DNA of 64,000 nt, from contig NZ_SRLE01000006.1 of assembly GCF_004745945.1 (NCBI RefSeq), positions 310,001-374,000 of the forward strand, given 5' to 3'. The notes beneath the pieces are model-generated. The model saw nothing but the letters and a program-made list of their open reading frames with translations. It was not told the origin of the DNA and searched no databases. The DNA comes from Mangrovimicrobium sediminis. GTDB lineage: Bacteria; Pseudomonadota; Gammaproteobacteria; Pseudomonadales; Halieaceae. Within the stretch, counting starts at the first letter, position 1, and each line of letters starts with the position of its first letter. The translations under genes were made by a program, and so were the position numbers. Positions 30,355 to 39,889 of the stretch are shown one piece after another.

Positions 30355-30370
30355 GTGTCACAGTTGACAC
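30355..30370. promoter_or_regulatory. Inverted repeat GTGTCA-CAGT-TGACAC before the repeat-protein gene
   Basis: Perfect 6-bp arms lie 29 nt upstream of the ATG, probably in the 5' leader. A partial match to a CRP/Vfr-type site (TGTGA-N6-TCTCA) lies at 30315-30330. Together they suggest regulated expression, but the factor is unknown. Confidence 0.4.
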
Positions 30371-30399
30371 CAACGCAGCAGCGGGAAGGGGACAGCACC

Positions 30400-31065
30400 A
30401 TGTTTAAACTGCAATCAGCTACCAAAATCGTATCCATCAGCGGCCTGGCACTGGCGCTCATGACCCCATTTGTGGCGAACGCAGAGGTCGGCGTGAAGAG
30501 CGCAGCGACCGAGGACACCGCAAATCTCTCGCACCGTGTCAGCCACTCGCTGGCCAGCTCCCGCGACTACGCTCACTCTTCCGCTGCCGGCTACAAGTGG
30601 GGCAAAGCCTCCCGCTCCGCCCACGCCAATGAGGCCTGGGCAGACAACGCGCCCACCCAAAGCGGCTACAAGTGGGGCGCAACTGCAGGGGCCGAGAAGT
30701 CTGTTGCACAGGGATACGCCAGTGCTTCGGGTTATCAGTGGGGGAGTATGAGTTTTTCTGAGCAGTCGGCGTACAAGTGGGGACTCCGCTCGTTCTCCGA
30801 CCAAGCAGCTTACAAATGGGGCCTTCGTTCGTTCTCTGACCAAACGGCTTACAAGTGGGGCCTTCGCTCGTTTTCCGATCAAGCGGCCTACAAGTGGGGC
30901 CTTCGCTCGTTTTCCGATCAGGCGGCCTACAAGTGGGGCCTTCGCTCGTTTTCCGACCAAGCGGCCTACAAGTGGGGTCTTCGCTCGTTTTCTGACCAAG
31001 CTGCCTACAAATGGGGCCTGCGTTCAAACTCTGACCAAGCTGCTTACAAGTGGGGGCTCAGATAA
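30400..31065 (+). CDS. Secreted YKWG-repeat protein of unknown function
   Basis: I do not recognise this family. The 221-residue product has a clear signal peptide (cleavage after VANA, about residue 28). A linker follows that holds three diverged motifs (GYKWGKAS, GYKWGATAG, GYQWGSMS). The rest is eight perfect-length tandem copies of a 13-residue unit, consensus SFSDQ-AAYKWGLR, running to the last codon. There is no cysteine, no metal-site pattern and no anchor. Units differ mostly by synonymous changes (CGC/CGT/AGA, TTC/TTT, GAC/GAT), so the peptide is under selection. The ATG at 30400 has a strong GGGAAGGGGA ribosome site. A terminator follows, so it is a single-gene transcript. Regular Tyr/Trp/Gly repeats fit a fibrous, amyloid-like or beta-solenoid surface protein, or a precursor of repeated peptides. 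Confidence 0.85.
   Translation: MFKLQSATKIVSISGLALALMTPFVANAEVGVKSAATEDTANLSHRVSHSLASSRDYAHSSAAGYKWGKASRSAHANEAWADNAPTQSGYKWGATAGAEKSVAQGYASASGYQWGSMSFSEQSAYKWGLRSFSDQAAYKWGLRSFSDQTAYKWGLRSFSDQAAYKWGLRSFSDQAAYKWGLRSFSDQAAYKWGLRSFSDQAAYKWGLRSNSDQAAYKWGLR
30751..31062 (+). repeat. Eight 39-bp coding tandem repeats
   Basis: The array is exactly 8 x 39 bp, in frame, each unit encoding (S/N)F/N-S-(D/E)-Q-x-A-YKWGLR. Unit 1 has SEQS, unit 3 has DQT and unit 8 has SNSDQ; the rest are identical at protein level. Codon-level divergence shows that the copies are not all recent duplicates. Confidence 0.95.
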
Positions 31066-31138
31066 GTCTGCACTAACCCCCTCTCAGCCAGAGCCCAAGG
31101 CTATAGCTCGCCTTAATCGAGTACAAGGTTGTAACAAG

Positions 31139-31164
31139 AAGCCTCACCAATGTGAGGCTTTTTT
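31139..31164 (+). terminator. Intrinsic terminator of the YKWG-repeat gene
   Basis: AAGCCTCAC-CAAT-GTGAGGCTT stem followed by a T-run, about 75 nt after the stop codon. This is a canonical rho-independent terminator. Confidence 0.92.
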
Positions 31165-31243
31165 ATGCCCATGAAACTAGATGAATCGCATCCTACATTC
31201 CTGATAGTCTAAACCCACTAACATTTAACCTTCGGTTAGCCCA

Positions 31244-34200
31244 ATGAGGTTTAAAGGTTACGGCATAATTTTCGCACTAGTTGCCCTCCCGCTAATATCG
31301 GCAATTGTGAGCGGCGCGACAGCTCCTGCGATTGAGTTTTACGAAGCCCCCTTCTCTCGCAACTTGACCCAGCAAACAGTTGATCAGGCCTTTCAAGACT
31401 CCAGGGGCGCTCTTTGGCTAGTCACACAAGAAGGATTAAATCGATATACAGGGTTAAGAATCGAGAATTTCAGGCACACCCAAGGGGACTCCTCTTCTCT
31501 TTCGTCGAACAACGTCACCCGAATTGCGGAAGATTCTAATGGTGATCTCTGGATTGCTACATTTGGAGGAGGACTCAACAAGTTTAGCCCAACCAAAAAG
31601 GCCTTTGACCGCTACTTCTCCGACCCAAATGATAGAGACTCTCCCTATTCAAATAGCATCAGAACAATATTTTGGGACCGGCATGCGTCGGTACTCTGGA
31701 TAGGGTACTCAGATGCAATCAGTATTTTCGATCCAAAAACTGGATCGTTCCGCCACTTTACTCCGGAATCAAGCTCTCTACCCGATCTGGGGGCGATTTT
31801 TGATTTCGCTCAAACGAGCGATGGGAAAGTTTGGATAGGTACCGAGCGAGCGGGTTTACTGCAGGCCAGCTTAGCCGGAGACATTAACTCGGGTATAAGC
31901 TTCTACCCTCACAAAAAAAATAAAAAACTTTCACTGCCCGTTACTAGAGTAATAGCCACTCAGAAAGGCTCCCTATGGCTAGCCCATCCAAATCAAGGGG
32001 TCAGTGTGTACAGTCCTGAGACTGGGATGCTCCATGAATATACTCACGAAAAACAGTCAGTAGATTCCATTGCCTCCAACAAGGTCTTCGATATTTTTGA
32101 AGACCGCTCAGAACGGATATGGGTTGCCACCTACGAGGGCCTGAATCTCTATCTACCAAAATCTAGATCTTTTGAAAGGTTTACCAATAGCAACTCCAAC
32201 CTTCCTGAGAGTGTGATATCCAGCATCTATCAAACTCGTGAGGGGCAATTCTGGGTTGGCACACTTTATGGATTAGCGACGGGAACTGAAAGCCATTTTC
32301 CAAAGTATGATCAATCCAAAGGCCACTTATCTAGTAACGGGGTGAATGCATTTGCCGAAACAGCGGATGGTAGCTTGTGGGTGGGAACGGACAATGGCCT
32401 CAATAGACTTCCACCCGGTGCAGATTCTTTTGTTTGGATAAATGAGTACTCAGCACCAAGCATTTCAAGCCCAATAGTAATGAGCCTTCTCGGAGACAAT
32501 AATAAGCTCTGGGTTGGCACCTATGATGGCGGGCTAAATATTCTCGACCTCTCAGATAATTCAGTACAAGTTTTCCGTCACAGTAAATTTGACGAAACTT
32601 CTATTGGCGCTAACGGAATTACATCCATTCTAAAAACATCAAATGGAGTCTATTTGATAGGCACTTACGGAGGAGGCTTGTCTGTCTACTTAGAAGATGA
32701 GCAAAAATTTGTAAGCTTTCGCCACTCTTCCGAGGACTCGGAATCAATAAGTAACGACATGGTTATCGCTATATTTGAAGACTCATTCGGATATATATGG
32801 GTTGGAACTGAAGATGGCCTAAACAAATTTGACCTTGCAACAAGAACCTTCCAGCGGTTCCAGAAACAACAGAACAATCCTAGAAGCCTGACTAGCGACA
32901 TGGTGTGGGCATTCTATGAAGATGCGGATAGTAGACTCTGGCTAGGGTCATCTGGTGGTGGACTGGTCTCTTGGAGTGGAGAGAATCGATACAATCTGAA
33001 TCCGATATTTGAAGTCCACATTTCAGATATCAATATTCCAAGCTCGGACATCTACGGCATTCAGTCAGACGGCACGGGTCACCTATGGCTATCACACAAC
33101 CGAGGCATCACGAGACTTAACCCCAATCTAATGCAGGCACACCAATATGGCGTAAGAGATGGATTGCAGAGTGCTGAATTTAATATGGGTGCTTCATACA
33201 AAGCGAACGACGGATCGATATATTTTGGAGGACCACAAGGGTTCAATGTTATTGACGCCAATTTCTCAAAGCGGGAAAGCGTAAAACCCAAAGTGGCTAT
33301 TTCATCAATAAAAATCATGAACGAACTAGTCACCTTTGAAAATCCTTACTACAGGTTAGACGAACTGGATCTTACCTATCAGGACCGAATTTTAACGATA
33401 GAAACTTATGCCTCAGACTACAGCAATCCAGAACTAGTACAGTACGCATACAAGCTAGAAGGACTCCATAAAGATTGGATAATTTCAGAGGACTCTCACA
33501 TAGCATCTTTCACAACATTACCACCAGGTAAGTATACGCTTAGGTTTGCGGCAGCAAACCCCGGAGGTGAGTGGAACTGGGATGCTATCGCGCTTCCGAT
33601 AATCGTTCACCCACCACCGTGGCTCAGTGCCCCTGCGTACATTTCTTATGCGGGAATCCTAGTTTCAGCGTTTGGCCTGCTTGTGCGAAGACAACAGCTC
33701 CAGAAACTTGCCTCCACTGAGAGGCAACGTGAATTAGAAAGAAAGGTACAAGAAAGAACCGCAGACCTCCAAGAGGCACGCTCAGCCGCTGAATCCGCCA
33801 ACAGAGCCAAATCCGACTTCCTTGCCACAATGAGTCACGAAATACGCACTCCTATGCATGGGATGATTGGCATGACAGAACTCCTACTCCACACGGACCT
33901 GACAGATCAACAGCGGCAATTTGCTATGGCTGCTCATACTAGTGGCGAAGCTCTCCTAAAAATTATCAACGAAGTACTAGACTACTCGAAAATTGAGGCA
34001 TCGAAAGTCGAGCTCGATATCACGGAATTCGATATCCTGGCGCTGCTGGATGATGTCTGCTATCTACAGGGGGAGCCTGCCTCCAGGAAATCACTGTCAC
34101 TAAACAACATCTACGACATTACTCTACCCGTTTCATTCTATGGAGATCCAACAAAAATCCGGCAGGTTCTGATGAATCTGGTTTCGAACGCAATCAAATT

Positions 34201-35722
34201 CACACACGAAGGCAATATCGACGTCCGCGCGAGAGCTGAACCTATTATCGACTCAAAGGACAAACTGCTCCTTGTGATTTCAGTTTGCGATGACGGAATA
34301 GGGATGGACAAAACCACACAAAATAAAGTCTTCGAAATGTTCACTCAAGCTGACACTAGCACTACCAGAGAGTATGGCGGCACAGGGCTCGGACTATCGA
34401 TTTCAAAGCAGTACGTAGAGATCATGAATGGCGAAATTCAAGTGAGTTCAACACCAGGCCTGGGCACGGAGATTACTATCTCAATTCCTCTGGAGGTAGC
34501 AAAGAAGAGAAGACCATTGCAAGCTTCCGCAAATACCATTTTCCAAGTCGTTTGCGAGAACCCGCACACTCTCGAAATGATCTCCTCACAGCTACATCTA
34601 TGTGGACATAGCTGCGAGGTTGCAATGAATCCAAGCGAGATAAAATACGATCGAACTCTTGTTGTTGACTCTGAAGCACAATCTTTAGTTGACTCAATCA
34701 TAAATTCTCAAAAGAGACTAAAAATTACGACTGGAATATATCTATTACCTCTTAGTCATTCCAAAGTGAACTCTACATTTGAATGCTGGCAGCATGTTAC
34801 TAAACCAATCAAACATAGAACTTTAGCGACTGAAATTTCACGCTTGAACAAGAGTTCATCAACTCCGCTGGACATTGATGCCGAGCAAGCACAAACAAAG
34901 CCAAAAGAGAATGTAAGAATTCTTGTAGCAGAGGACGTTGAAACCAACCAAAAGATCATTCTGGAGATACTCTCAATACTTGGTTATGAGTACGCGATCG
35001 CTGGTGACGGGAAGGAGGCTATCAGCATGTTTCGCGCTCACCCCTTCAGCCTAATATTCATGGACTGTCAAATGCCAGTTATGGACGGGTTCGATGCAAC
35101 ATTGGCGATACGAAAAATCGAAGCGGAAAATGGACAGAAAAGAACGCCGATCGTAGCCTTAACTGCCGGACTTAATCGCGATGAAAAATCCAAGTATTTT
35201 GAGGCCGGCATGGATTTTTTCCTTAGCAAGCCATTCACTCTGGCGGAAATTCAAAGCTGTATTTCAGAATTTGTCGGAAATCCTGATACAACACCCAAAG
35301 ATCGCGAAGCAGAGAAACGCGAATCTTGGAACCCAAAAGATATAGACAGCAGAGATACCCCTAACGATATTGTCAACCTGAATGCGATACAAACCATTCT
35401 GGAAGTAGAAAAGCGTTCTTCAAAGCCTTTGTTGAAGCAAGTATTCGAAGGGTATGTGGAGCAGATGGCAGAAAAACTACTATCCATGGAAGTCGAAGTC
35501 GAGCAAGGAGATACATATGCCCTTGCCAAAACCTCACACGCAATAAAATCCATGAGTGCAAACCTGGGAGCAACAAAAGTGCTTTCAATCAGTGCTCAAA
35601 TTGAATCGAAATGCAAGAAAGGAACTGATGCAAACTACCCTATTATGTATAAAAGCTTGAAAGACGCTTACGAAGAATTTAAGGATCACTTTGAAATGAA
35701 AGTAATCGAAGAAAAATCGTAA
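31244..35722 (+). CDS. Hybrid sensor histidine kinase with beta-propeller sensor
   Basis: The 1492-residue membrane protein resembles hybrid two-component systems. After a signal peptide come two seven-bladed propellers of reg_prop repeats (many copies of LWVGT-x-GGLN type) to about residue 690. A Y_Y_Y domain follows ([11 protein letters not shown] ... [14 protein letters not shown]), then one membrane segment near 795-815. The kinase has HisKA ([13 protein letters not shown], His about 865) and HATPase ([26 protein letters not shown]). A degenerate receiver without acceptor Asp (about 1090-1200), a true receiver ([12 protein letters not shown], Asp about 1273) and an Hpt domain ([13 protein letters not shown], His about 1430) complete it. 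There is no DNA-binding domain, so the phosphate must go to another protein. The gene is visibly AT-richer than the flanks. A second propeller kinase starts 32 nt downstream. Confidence 0.92.
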   Translation: MRFKGYGIIFALVALPLISAIVSGATAPAIEFYEAPFSRNLTQQTVDQAFQDSRGALWLVTQEGLNRYTGLRIENFRHTQGDSSSLSSNNVTRIAEDSNGDLWIATFGGGLNKFSPTKKAFDRYFSDPNDRDSPYSNSIRTIFWDRHASVLWIGYSDAISIFDPKTGSFRHFTPESSSLPDLGAIFDFAQTSDGKVWIGTERAGLLQASLAGDINSGISFYPHKKNKKLSLPVTRVIATQKGSLWLAHPNQGVSVYSPETGMLHEYTHEKQSVDSIASNKVFDIFEDRSERIWVATYEGLNLYLPKSRSFERFTNSNSNLPESVISSIYQTREGQFWVGTLYGLATGTESHFPKYDQSKGHLSSNGVNAFAETADGSLWVGTDNGLNRLPPGADSFVWINEYSAPSISSPIVMSLLGDNNKLWVGTYDGGLNILDLSDNSVQVFRHSKFDETSIGANGITSILKTSNGVYLIGTYGGGLSVYLEDEQKFVSFRHSSEDSESISNDMVIAIFEDSFGYIWVGTEDGLNKFDLATRTFQRFQKQQNNPRSLTSDMVWAFYEDADSRLWLGSSGGGLVSWSGENRYNLNPIFEVHISDINIPSSDIYGIQSDGTGHLWLSHNRGITRLNPNLMQAHQYGVRDGLQSAEFNMGASYKANDGSIYFGGPQGFNVIDANFSKRESVKPKVAISSIKIMNELVTFENPYYRLDELDLTYQDRILTIETYASDYSNPELVQYAYKLEGLHKDWIISEDSHIASFTTLPPGKYTLRFAAANPGGEWNWDAIALPIIVHPPPWLSAPAYISYAGILVSAFGLLVRRQQLQKLASTERQRELERKVQERTADLQEARSAAESANRAKSDFLATMSHEIRTPMHGMIGMTELLLHTDLTDQQRQFAMAAHTSGEALLKIINEVLDYSKIEASKVELDITEFDILALLDDVCYLQGEPASRKSLSLNNIYDITLPVSFYGDPTKIRQVLMNLVSNAIKFTHEGNIDVRARAEPIIDSKDKLLLVISVCDDGIGMDKTTQNKVFEMFTQADTSTTREYGGTGLGLSISKQYVEIMNGEIQVSSTPGLGTEITISIPLEVAKKRRPLQASANTIFQVVCENPHTLEMISSQLHLCGHSCEVAMNPSEIKYDRTLVVDSEAQSLVDSIINSQKRLKITTGIYLLPLSHSKVNSTFECWQHVTKPIKHRTLATEISRLNKSSSTPLDIDAEQAQTKPKENVRILVAEDVETNQKIILEILSILGYEYAIAGDGKEAISMFRAHPFSLIFMDCQMPVMDGFDATLAIRKIEAENGQKRTPIVALTAGLNRDEKSKYFEAGMDFFLSKPFTLAEIQSCISEFVGNPDTTPKDREAEKRESWNPKDIDSRDTPNDIVNLNAIQTILEVEKRSSKPLLKQVFEGYVEQMAEKLLSMEVEVEQGDTYALAKTSHAIKSMSANLGATKVLSISAQIESKCKKGTDANYPIMYKSLKDAYEEFKDHFEMKVIEEKS

Positions 35723-35754
35723 ACCCTAATTTTCATTAAGTGGATATTTGAGAC

Positions 35755-38700
35755 ATGGATGTCTTAAAAAGAACATTCTCCTTTTGTTTATTTTTTCTCC
35801 TGCACCTTTCATTTTTCTCGACAGCATCGACCGGAGAAGAAATTGTCTCTATTGACGAATCAACGCTAAACAAATACCTGAAGCAGAAAACAATTACCTC
35901 TATCTTCTCGGCAAGAAATTCTCACCTCTGGGTCGGCACCCAGCAAGGTCTTTATGAGTTCGATGGTGCCACTGTGCGTGTTTATCATTCAAACAATGAA
36001 GATGAGCAGAAAATTCCCGACTCGAATATATCCGGTATTGGTGAGACGGAAGACGGACGCATATATATAGTCTGCCACTCTGGGAGAGTTGCCTTTCTAG
36101 ACCCAACCTCAGACTCATTTGTCGAGGTCAATATGCGCTCGATCACCAGCAGGCGGGGCGCGACCAAATTACTTTTCTCCTTCGGCAACTACGCATTTCT
36201 AGAAATATCAGGAGAGGCCGTAGTAGTTGACCTACAGAGCATGAAGGAAAATTCATCACTTGCAAGCAAGCTCGCTATTCACACAAGCTCAAAGATCCAA
36301 AAAATTGTAGAAGTATCTAAAGGGATTCTGATCGCGGCAACAAAATCTGAGGTAGTTCGTATAGATGTCGTCGAGGAACTAGTGGATACGCTAAATGACG
36401 CCCCCTCCGAATCCAACATTGCTTCAGTAGCCACAATTGACGAAGAGAGTTTTTTAGTACTCACCGAAGAAAGTCAAGGGCACATTATGTTCCTAGATTC
36501 CAAGAGGAGAATCGAGAAAATCGATTTCCCTGATATTGAAATGCAAGAAATTACTGACTCTACCTACCACAATGGGTCCGTTTGGATAGGAACAAATAGC
36601 GGGCTAGCAAAAATATCCCTTTCAACCATGAGTCCCCAGTTTTTTCATGCCAAGAATTCGCCTATTTCACATAACTACATAACAAAGCTATATGTCGAAG
36701 ATGATGCTTTTTGGGTCGGGACGTACAAAGGACTCGATAAAGTAATCTACTCAAATATCAACTCGTTCAATTCGCGAAATTCAGGGATATATGACGATGT
36801 ATTAGCAATTGATCAAGATATCATGGGGAGGACCTGGATAGGCACATACAATGGACTCTATTTTGTCGATGGCGCCTCTCGAATACACACACAGTTTCCC
36901 TCCGAACAGTTACCAGACCACCGAGTAATGACCATAAGTTCTTTCAGGAATAAAATATGGATAGGGTTTGAAGAGTACGGCGTAGTTCTGGTGGACTGCA
37001 AAACTCTGGACACATCAAGACTTTTGCAACCTGATACATCTTCTATGTCTGTGACAAAAATACTTCACGGAGGCAACAATACAACATGGATAGCGACCTA
37101 CAACCACGGGATATTTTCGACGAAACGAGAGGGCAACCCTTCAACAAAAGGATATCTCAAGGATGAATCCATTATCGCAGTGTATGAAACTTCCGACCAA
37201 ACTATCCTTGCTGCCTCAGAAGAGAATATATATGCAAAACAACACAACCATGATGAGTTCTTCAAGATTGACATTAAGTTCGAAGATACAAACATAACAC
37301 CGACTGTATTCTCAATTGGCGAGGACGCGGATAGCAATATTGTTCTAGGAACCAAGGATTTTGGAATAGTAACTTTCCCTCTGCGATCTGTTCTCGCAAA
37401 GCAGGTAGAAGCCAAGCCTTTCAGTGATAGCTCATTCGTAAATCGAAGTACAATCTATGGCATCCTTCAGGATGAGCACAGGAACTTTTGGGCATCCACC
37501 CAGGACGGCGTTGTCACTATAGGACCCAAAGGAAAATTGATTCATCACCTTGGAAAGTTTGACGGCCTCCAGGACGATGACTTTAACTTTGGCGCATACT
37601 ATCAATCTGCAACCGGGGTGCTCTATTTCGGAGGTGTAAACGGATACAGCAGGTTCCATCCAAATGACATTTCCATACGTAGAAAAGTTCCGAAAATCGA
37701 AATCTCTGGAATTTTCTCATCGAAATCACCAACGACACCGACTCGTCTCCCTGTATCAGTAGACACAATAGGCGTTTCAAAATCTACGAGCTCTATTTCA
37801 ATCTATACAAATGTCGTAGATTTTCTCTACTACTCGAAAAACCGCTACAAACACCGCCTCCTAGGCCTGGAAGAAACCTGGATCGATAACGGCACAAACA
37901 ACATCGCTACCTACAACACCCTTCCACCTGGCGAATACATATTTCAGGTCATCGGCGCAAACGCGGCAGGGGTCTGGAACAACGACGGCGCCTCTCTAAA
38001 GATCGTCGTACATCCCGACTGGTGGCAAACCCGCTGGGCTTATGCCAGCTACGCCACGCTGCTAATCCTCTTCCTGTGGATGGCACTTCGCTGGTATCGC
38101 ACCTATGTCCTCAAGGAGCAGGCATTGGAATTCGCCGGTGAAATGCAGAGCCAGGCGTTCCGAGTTCAGAATGAGCTGGAAGAACAGCAGGACATGCACG
38201 ATGCCGTCATCCAGGCCATTCACCAGCAAAATCGTGCAACGCTCGATCTCGTAAGGTCCTGCACCGTCGGGCTTTCGTCTGGGTACACTGAACCTCATGA
38301 CATGTCCGGCGAACTGCATTGCTTCGAGATGCTTGAGGAGCGCTATTACTACCAAAGCGGACACCTGCTGGCGAATGTTCACGAATTCACTGAGGCCACG
38401 ATTTCCAATCTTATGCCGCTCTCCCCAGTCGAACCGGGGGAGATCACCTGTATCAACTCTGTTTTCAACTCGCTACTCCCCGCGCACTACGCGGCGCCGC
38501 TAGCGATCATCATTTACGAATTGCTCGAGAACGCGTTCACTCACGCGTTTGATGCTGGAGAGATCGCCAGATACATCGAGGTCCGGTTGGAGCATCAAAA
38601 GGAAGGCCCGGAGGGCGACCTCAGCCTCGTGCTTACCGTCGCGGATGATGGCAAGGGACTACCCCATTCAATCGATCCATACCGGGCCGCCACTCCGGGT

Positions 38701-38802
38701 TTCGCCATCGTGCGTCGCCTGTGCGATCACCTGAACGCGGAGCTGCTTATACAATCCCTCTCGGGAACCCGGGTCACCATAACCATACCAATGACCTCCT
38801 GA
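35755..38802 (+). CDS. Propeller-type sensor kinase with divergent HATPase domain
   Basis: The 1015-residue protein has a signal peptide, a reg_prop propeller sensor (about 30-640; LWVGTQQGLYEF, VWIGTNSGLAKI, TWIGTYNGLYFV), a Y_Y_Y domain (about 690-750) and a membrane segment (about 762-782). The cytoplasmic part has a possible phospho-acceptor His in AIHQQNRATLDLV (about 822), HisKA_2-like, and an HATPase with YELLENAFTHAF and VADDGKGLP. The G2 region reads PGFAIVRRL rather than the usual GLGL. No receiver is fused. Base composition changes inside the gene: the sensor part is AT-rich like the preceding kinase, and from about 38000 the sequence is GC-rich like the core genome. It probably works with the hybrid kinase upstream. 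Confidence 0.87.
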   Translation: MDVLKRTFSFCLFFLLHLSFFSTASTGEEIVSIDESTLNKYLKQKTITSIFSARNSHLWVGTQQGLYEFDGATVRVYHSNNEDEQKIPDSNISGIGETEDGRIYIVCHSGRVAFLDPTSDSFVEVNMRSITSRRGATKLLFSFGNYAFLEISGEAVVVDLQSMKENSSLASKLAIHTSSKIQKIVEVSKGILIAATKSEVVRIDVVEELVDTLNDAPSESNIASVATIDEESFLVLTEESQGHIMFLDSKRRIEKIDFPDIEMQEITDSTYHNGSVWIGTNSGLAKISLSTMSPQFFHAKNSPISHNYITKLYVEDDAFWVGTYKGLDKVIYSNINSFNSRNSGIYDDVLAIDQDIMGRTWIGTYNGLYFVDGASRIHTQFPSEQLPDHRVMTISSFRNKIWIGFEEYGVVLVDCKTLDTSRLLQPDTSSMSVTKILHGGNNTTWIATYNHGIFSTKREGNPSTKGYLKDESIIAVYETSDQTILAASEENIYAKQHNHDEFFKIDIKFEDTNITPTVFSIGEDADSNIVLGTKDFGIVTFPLRSVLAKQVEAKPFSDSSFVNRSTIYGILQDEHRNFWASTQDGVVTIGPKGKLIHHLGKFDGLQDDDFNFGAYYQSATGVLYFGGVNGYSRFHPNDISIRRKVPKIEISGIFSSKSPTTPTRLPVSVDTIGVSKSTSSISIYTNVVDFLYYSKNRYKHRLLGLEETWIDNGTNNIATYNTLPPGEYIFQVIGANAAGVWNNDGASLKIVVHPDWWQTRWAYASYATLLILFLWMALRWYRTYVLKEQALEFAGEMQSQAFRVQNELEEQQDMHDAVIQAIHQQNRATLDLVRSCTVGLSSGYTEPHDMSGELHCFEMLEERYYYQSGHLLANVHEFTEATISNLMPLSPVEPGEITCINSVFNSLLPAHYAAPLAIIIYELLENAFTHAFDAGEIARYIEVRLEHQKEGPEGDLSLVLTVADDGKGLPHSIDPYRAATPGFAIVRRLCDHLNAELLIQSLSGTRVTITIPMTS

Positions 38803-38905
38803 GTCGAGTCCGGCAGGAGCCACGGATTGCCTGTTTGTCGACAGCTCAATACCATAGGCGCCATCTCACTCTCGGCATAAAGGACTCCGAAGGACTTTCA
38901 CGCAA

Positions 38906-39799
38906 ATGCTGAAGAATCGATTCCACTGTTTCGGCGCCTCCTGCCAGATCACACTACTCTCTCCGGAAGACAACGCTGAAGAATTGTTTTCGCTGGCCAA
39001 AGATGAAATGCTGCGCCTCGAAGCAAAATTCAGCTCTCACCTGAGTACCAGCCTTGTTTCCAGCATCAACAGCACCGCTGGCACGACCCACGTCACGGAA
39101 CTCGACCCCGAGGCGCGCAGCTTGTTCGCCTTCGTAAACGCGGTATGGACCAAGAGCAAACATGTCTTCGACCCGACCACCTGCCTGCTCGCAAACTGCT
39201 ACTCAACCGACGGCCGGCTACAGGCAACCCCGGCACAACTGTCCGGAATGCTTAATCTTGTGGGCTGGGACAAACTCGAGATAACCGCTGAGGGCGCGCG
39301 CCTGCAACGCGAGGGCATGCTGATAGAGCTCGACGACTGCGTTCGTCCCTATGCCCTGGACTGCCTGCGCAAAATGTTGCTGGCACGAGGTATCCAGCAT
39401 GCGTGCCTCGAACTGGACAGCGAGGCCGTCACCATCGGCCGACAGCCAGACGGGTCGAACTGGTTGCTTGGGGTACGCCACCCACACCGTGGCCAAACCG
39501 CCATCTCACGGGTGAAGCTGAACAACCGCGGGTTCGCCTCCTGCGGAGAGTTTGAGCGTCGCATTCGTCACGAAGGCGAAGACTACGGCTGGGGGCTCAG
39601 CCCGGTGGATGGCTACCCGATCCCCGGCCTTTTGAGTGTCAGTGTGCTGGCTGACTCGTGCCTCAGTGCTTTCGGTGCAGCGGCGGTAGCGAGATCGCGT
39701 ACTGAGCAGGCAGCCGTGAAATGGCTGGATAACCTAGGCCTGCCATGGATGGGCGTCGACCGCCAGCTGAAAACCATCGGCCCCCTGGCGCCGCGCTAG
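38906..39799 (+). CDS. ApbE-family protein lacking canonical metal ligands
   Basis: The 297-residue product has the ApbE fold signature: a short CFGASCQITLLS start, VFDPTTCLLANCYS, LIELDDCVRPYALD, FASCGEFERR in place of the usual SGDY, and a LLSVSVLADSCLSAFGAAAV end. ApbE transfers FMN from FAD to Ser/Thr of partner proteins. Here the D-P-x-T-G segment is LSPVDGYPI, and the metal-binding Asp and Thr of the usual DAxxT are Phe and Ala. No signal peptide or lipobox is present. It may be inactive or have a changed role. It is GC-rich, unlike the kinases before it. Confidence 0.78.
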   Translation: MLKNRFHCFGASCQITLLSPEDNAEELFSLAKDEMLRLEAKFSSHLSTSLVSSINSTAGTTHVTELDPEARSLFAFVNAVWTKSKHVFDPTTCLLANCYSTDGRLQATPAQLSGMLNLVGWDKLEITAEGARLQREGMLIELDDCVRPYALDCLRKMLLARGIQHACLELDSEAVTIGRQPDGSNWLLGVRHPHRGQTAISRVKLNNRGFASCGEFERRIRHEGEDYGWGLSPVDGYPIPGLLSVSVLADSCLSAFGAAAVARSRTEQAAVKWLDNLGLPWMGVDRQLKTIGPLAPR

Positions 39800-39889
39800 A
39801 GACAGCTCGTGTCACCAGGCTCCTCACGGATCAGCAGTTAGAACCGCACCTGGCAGGCAGGAATGCAGCCGCTATCAATACGTCCTCTA

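Larger units (their letters stand above)
30096..30399. other. Intergenic region before the YKWG-repeat gene
   Basis: This 304-nt gap is distinctly AT-richer than the DNA to its left. It contains two hairpins that probably end the protease transcript, a possible promoter (TTGAAC at 30263-30268, TATAAC at 30284-30289, 15-nt spacing) and an inverted repeat close to the next start codon. No other gene is evident. Confidence 0.65.

Noticed and set aside
30751-31062. CRISPR-like regular repeats
   Set aside because: The repeats are contiguous, in frame and encode protein; there are no spacers or cas genes.
30400-31065. Assignment of the YKWG repeats to the Leptospira KWG/WG family
   Set aside because: Unit length (13 against about 20 or more) and the residues around KWG do not fit.
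30400-31065. Repeat protein as FMN-transfer target of the nearby ApbE homologue
   Set aside because: No flavinylation-type motif is visible and the ApbE homologue lacks its metal ligands.
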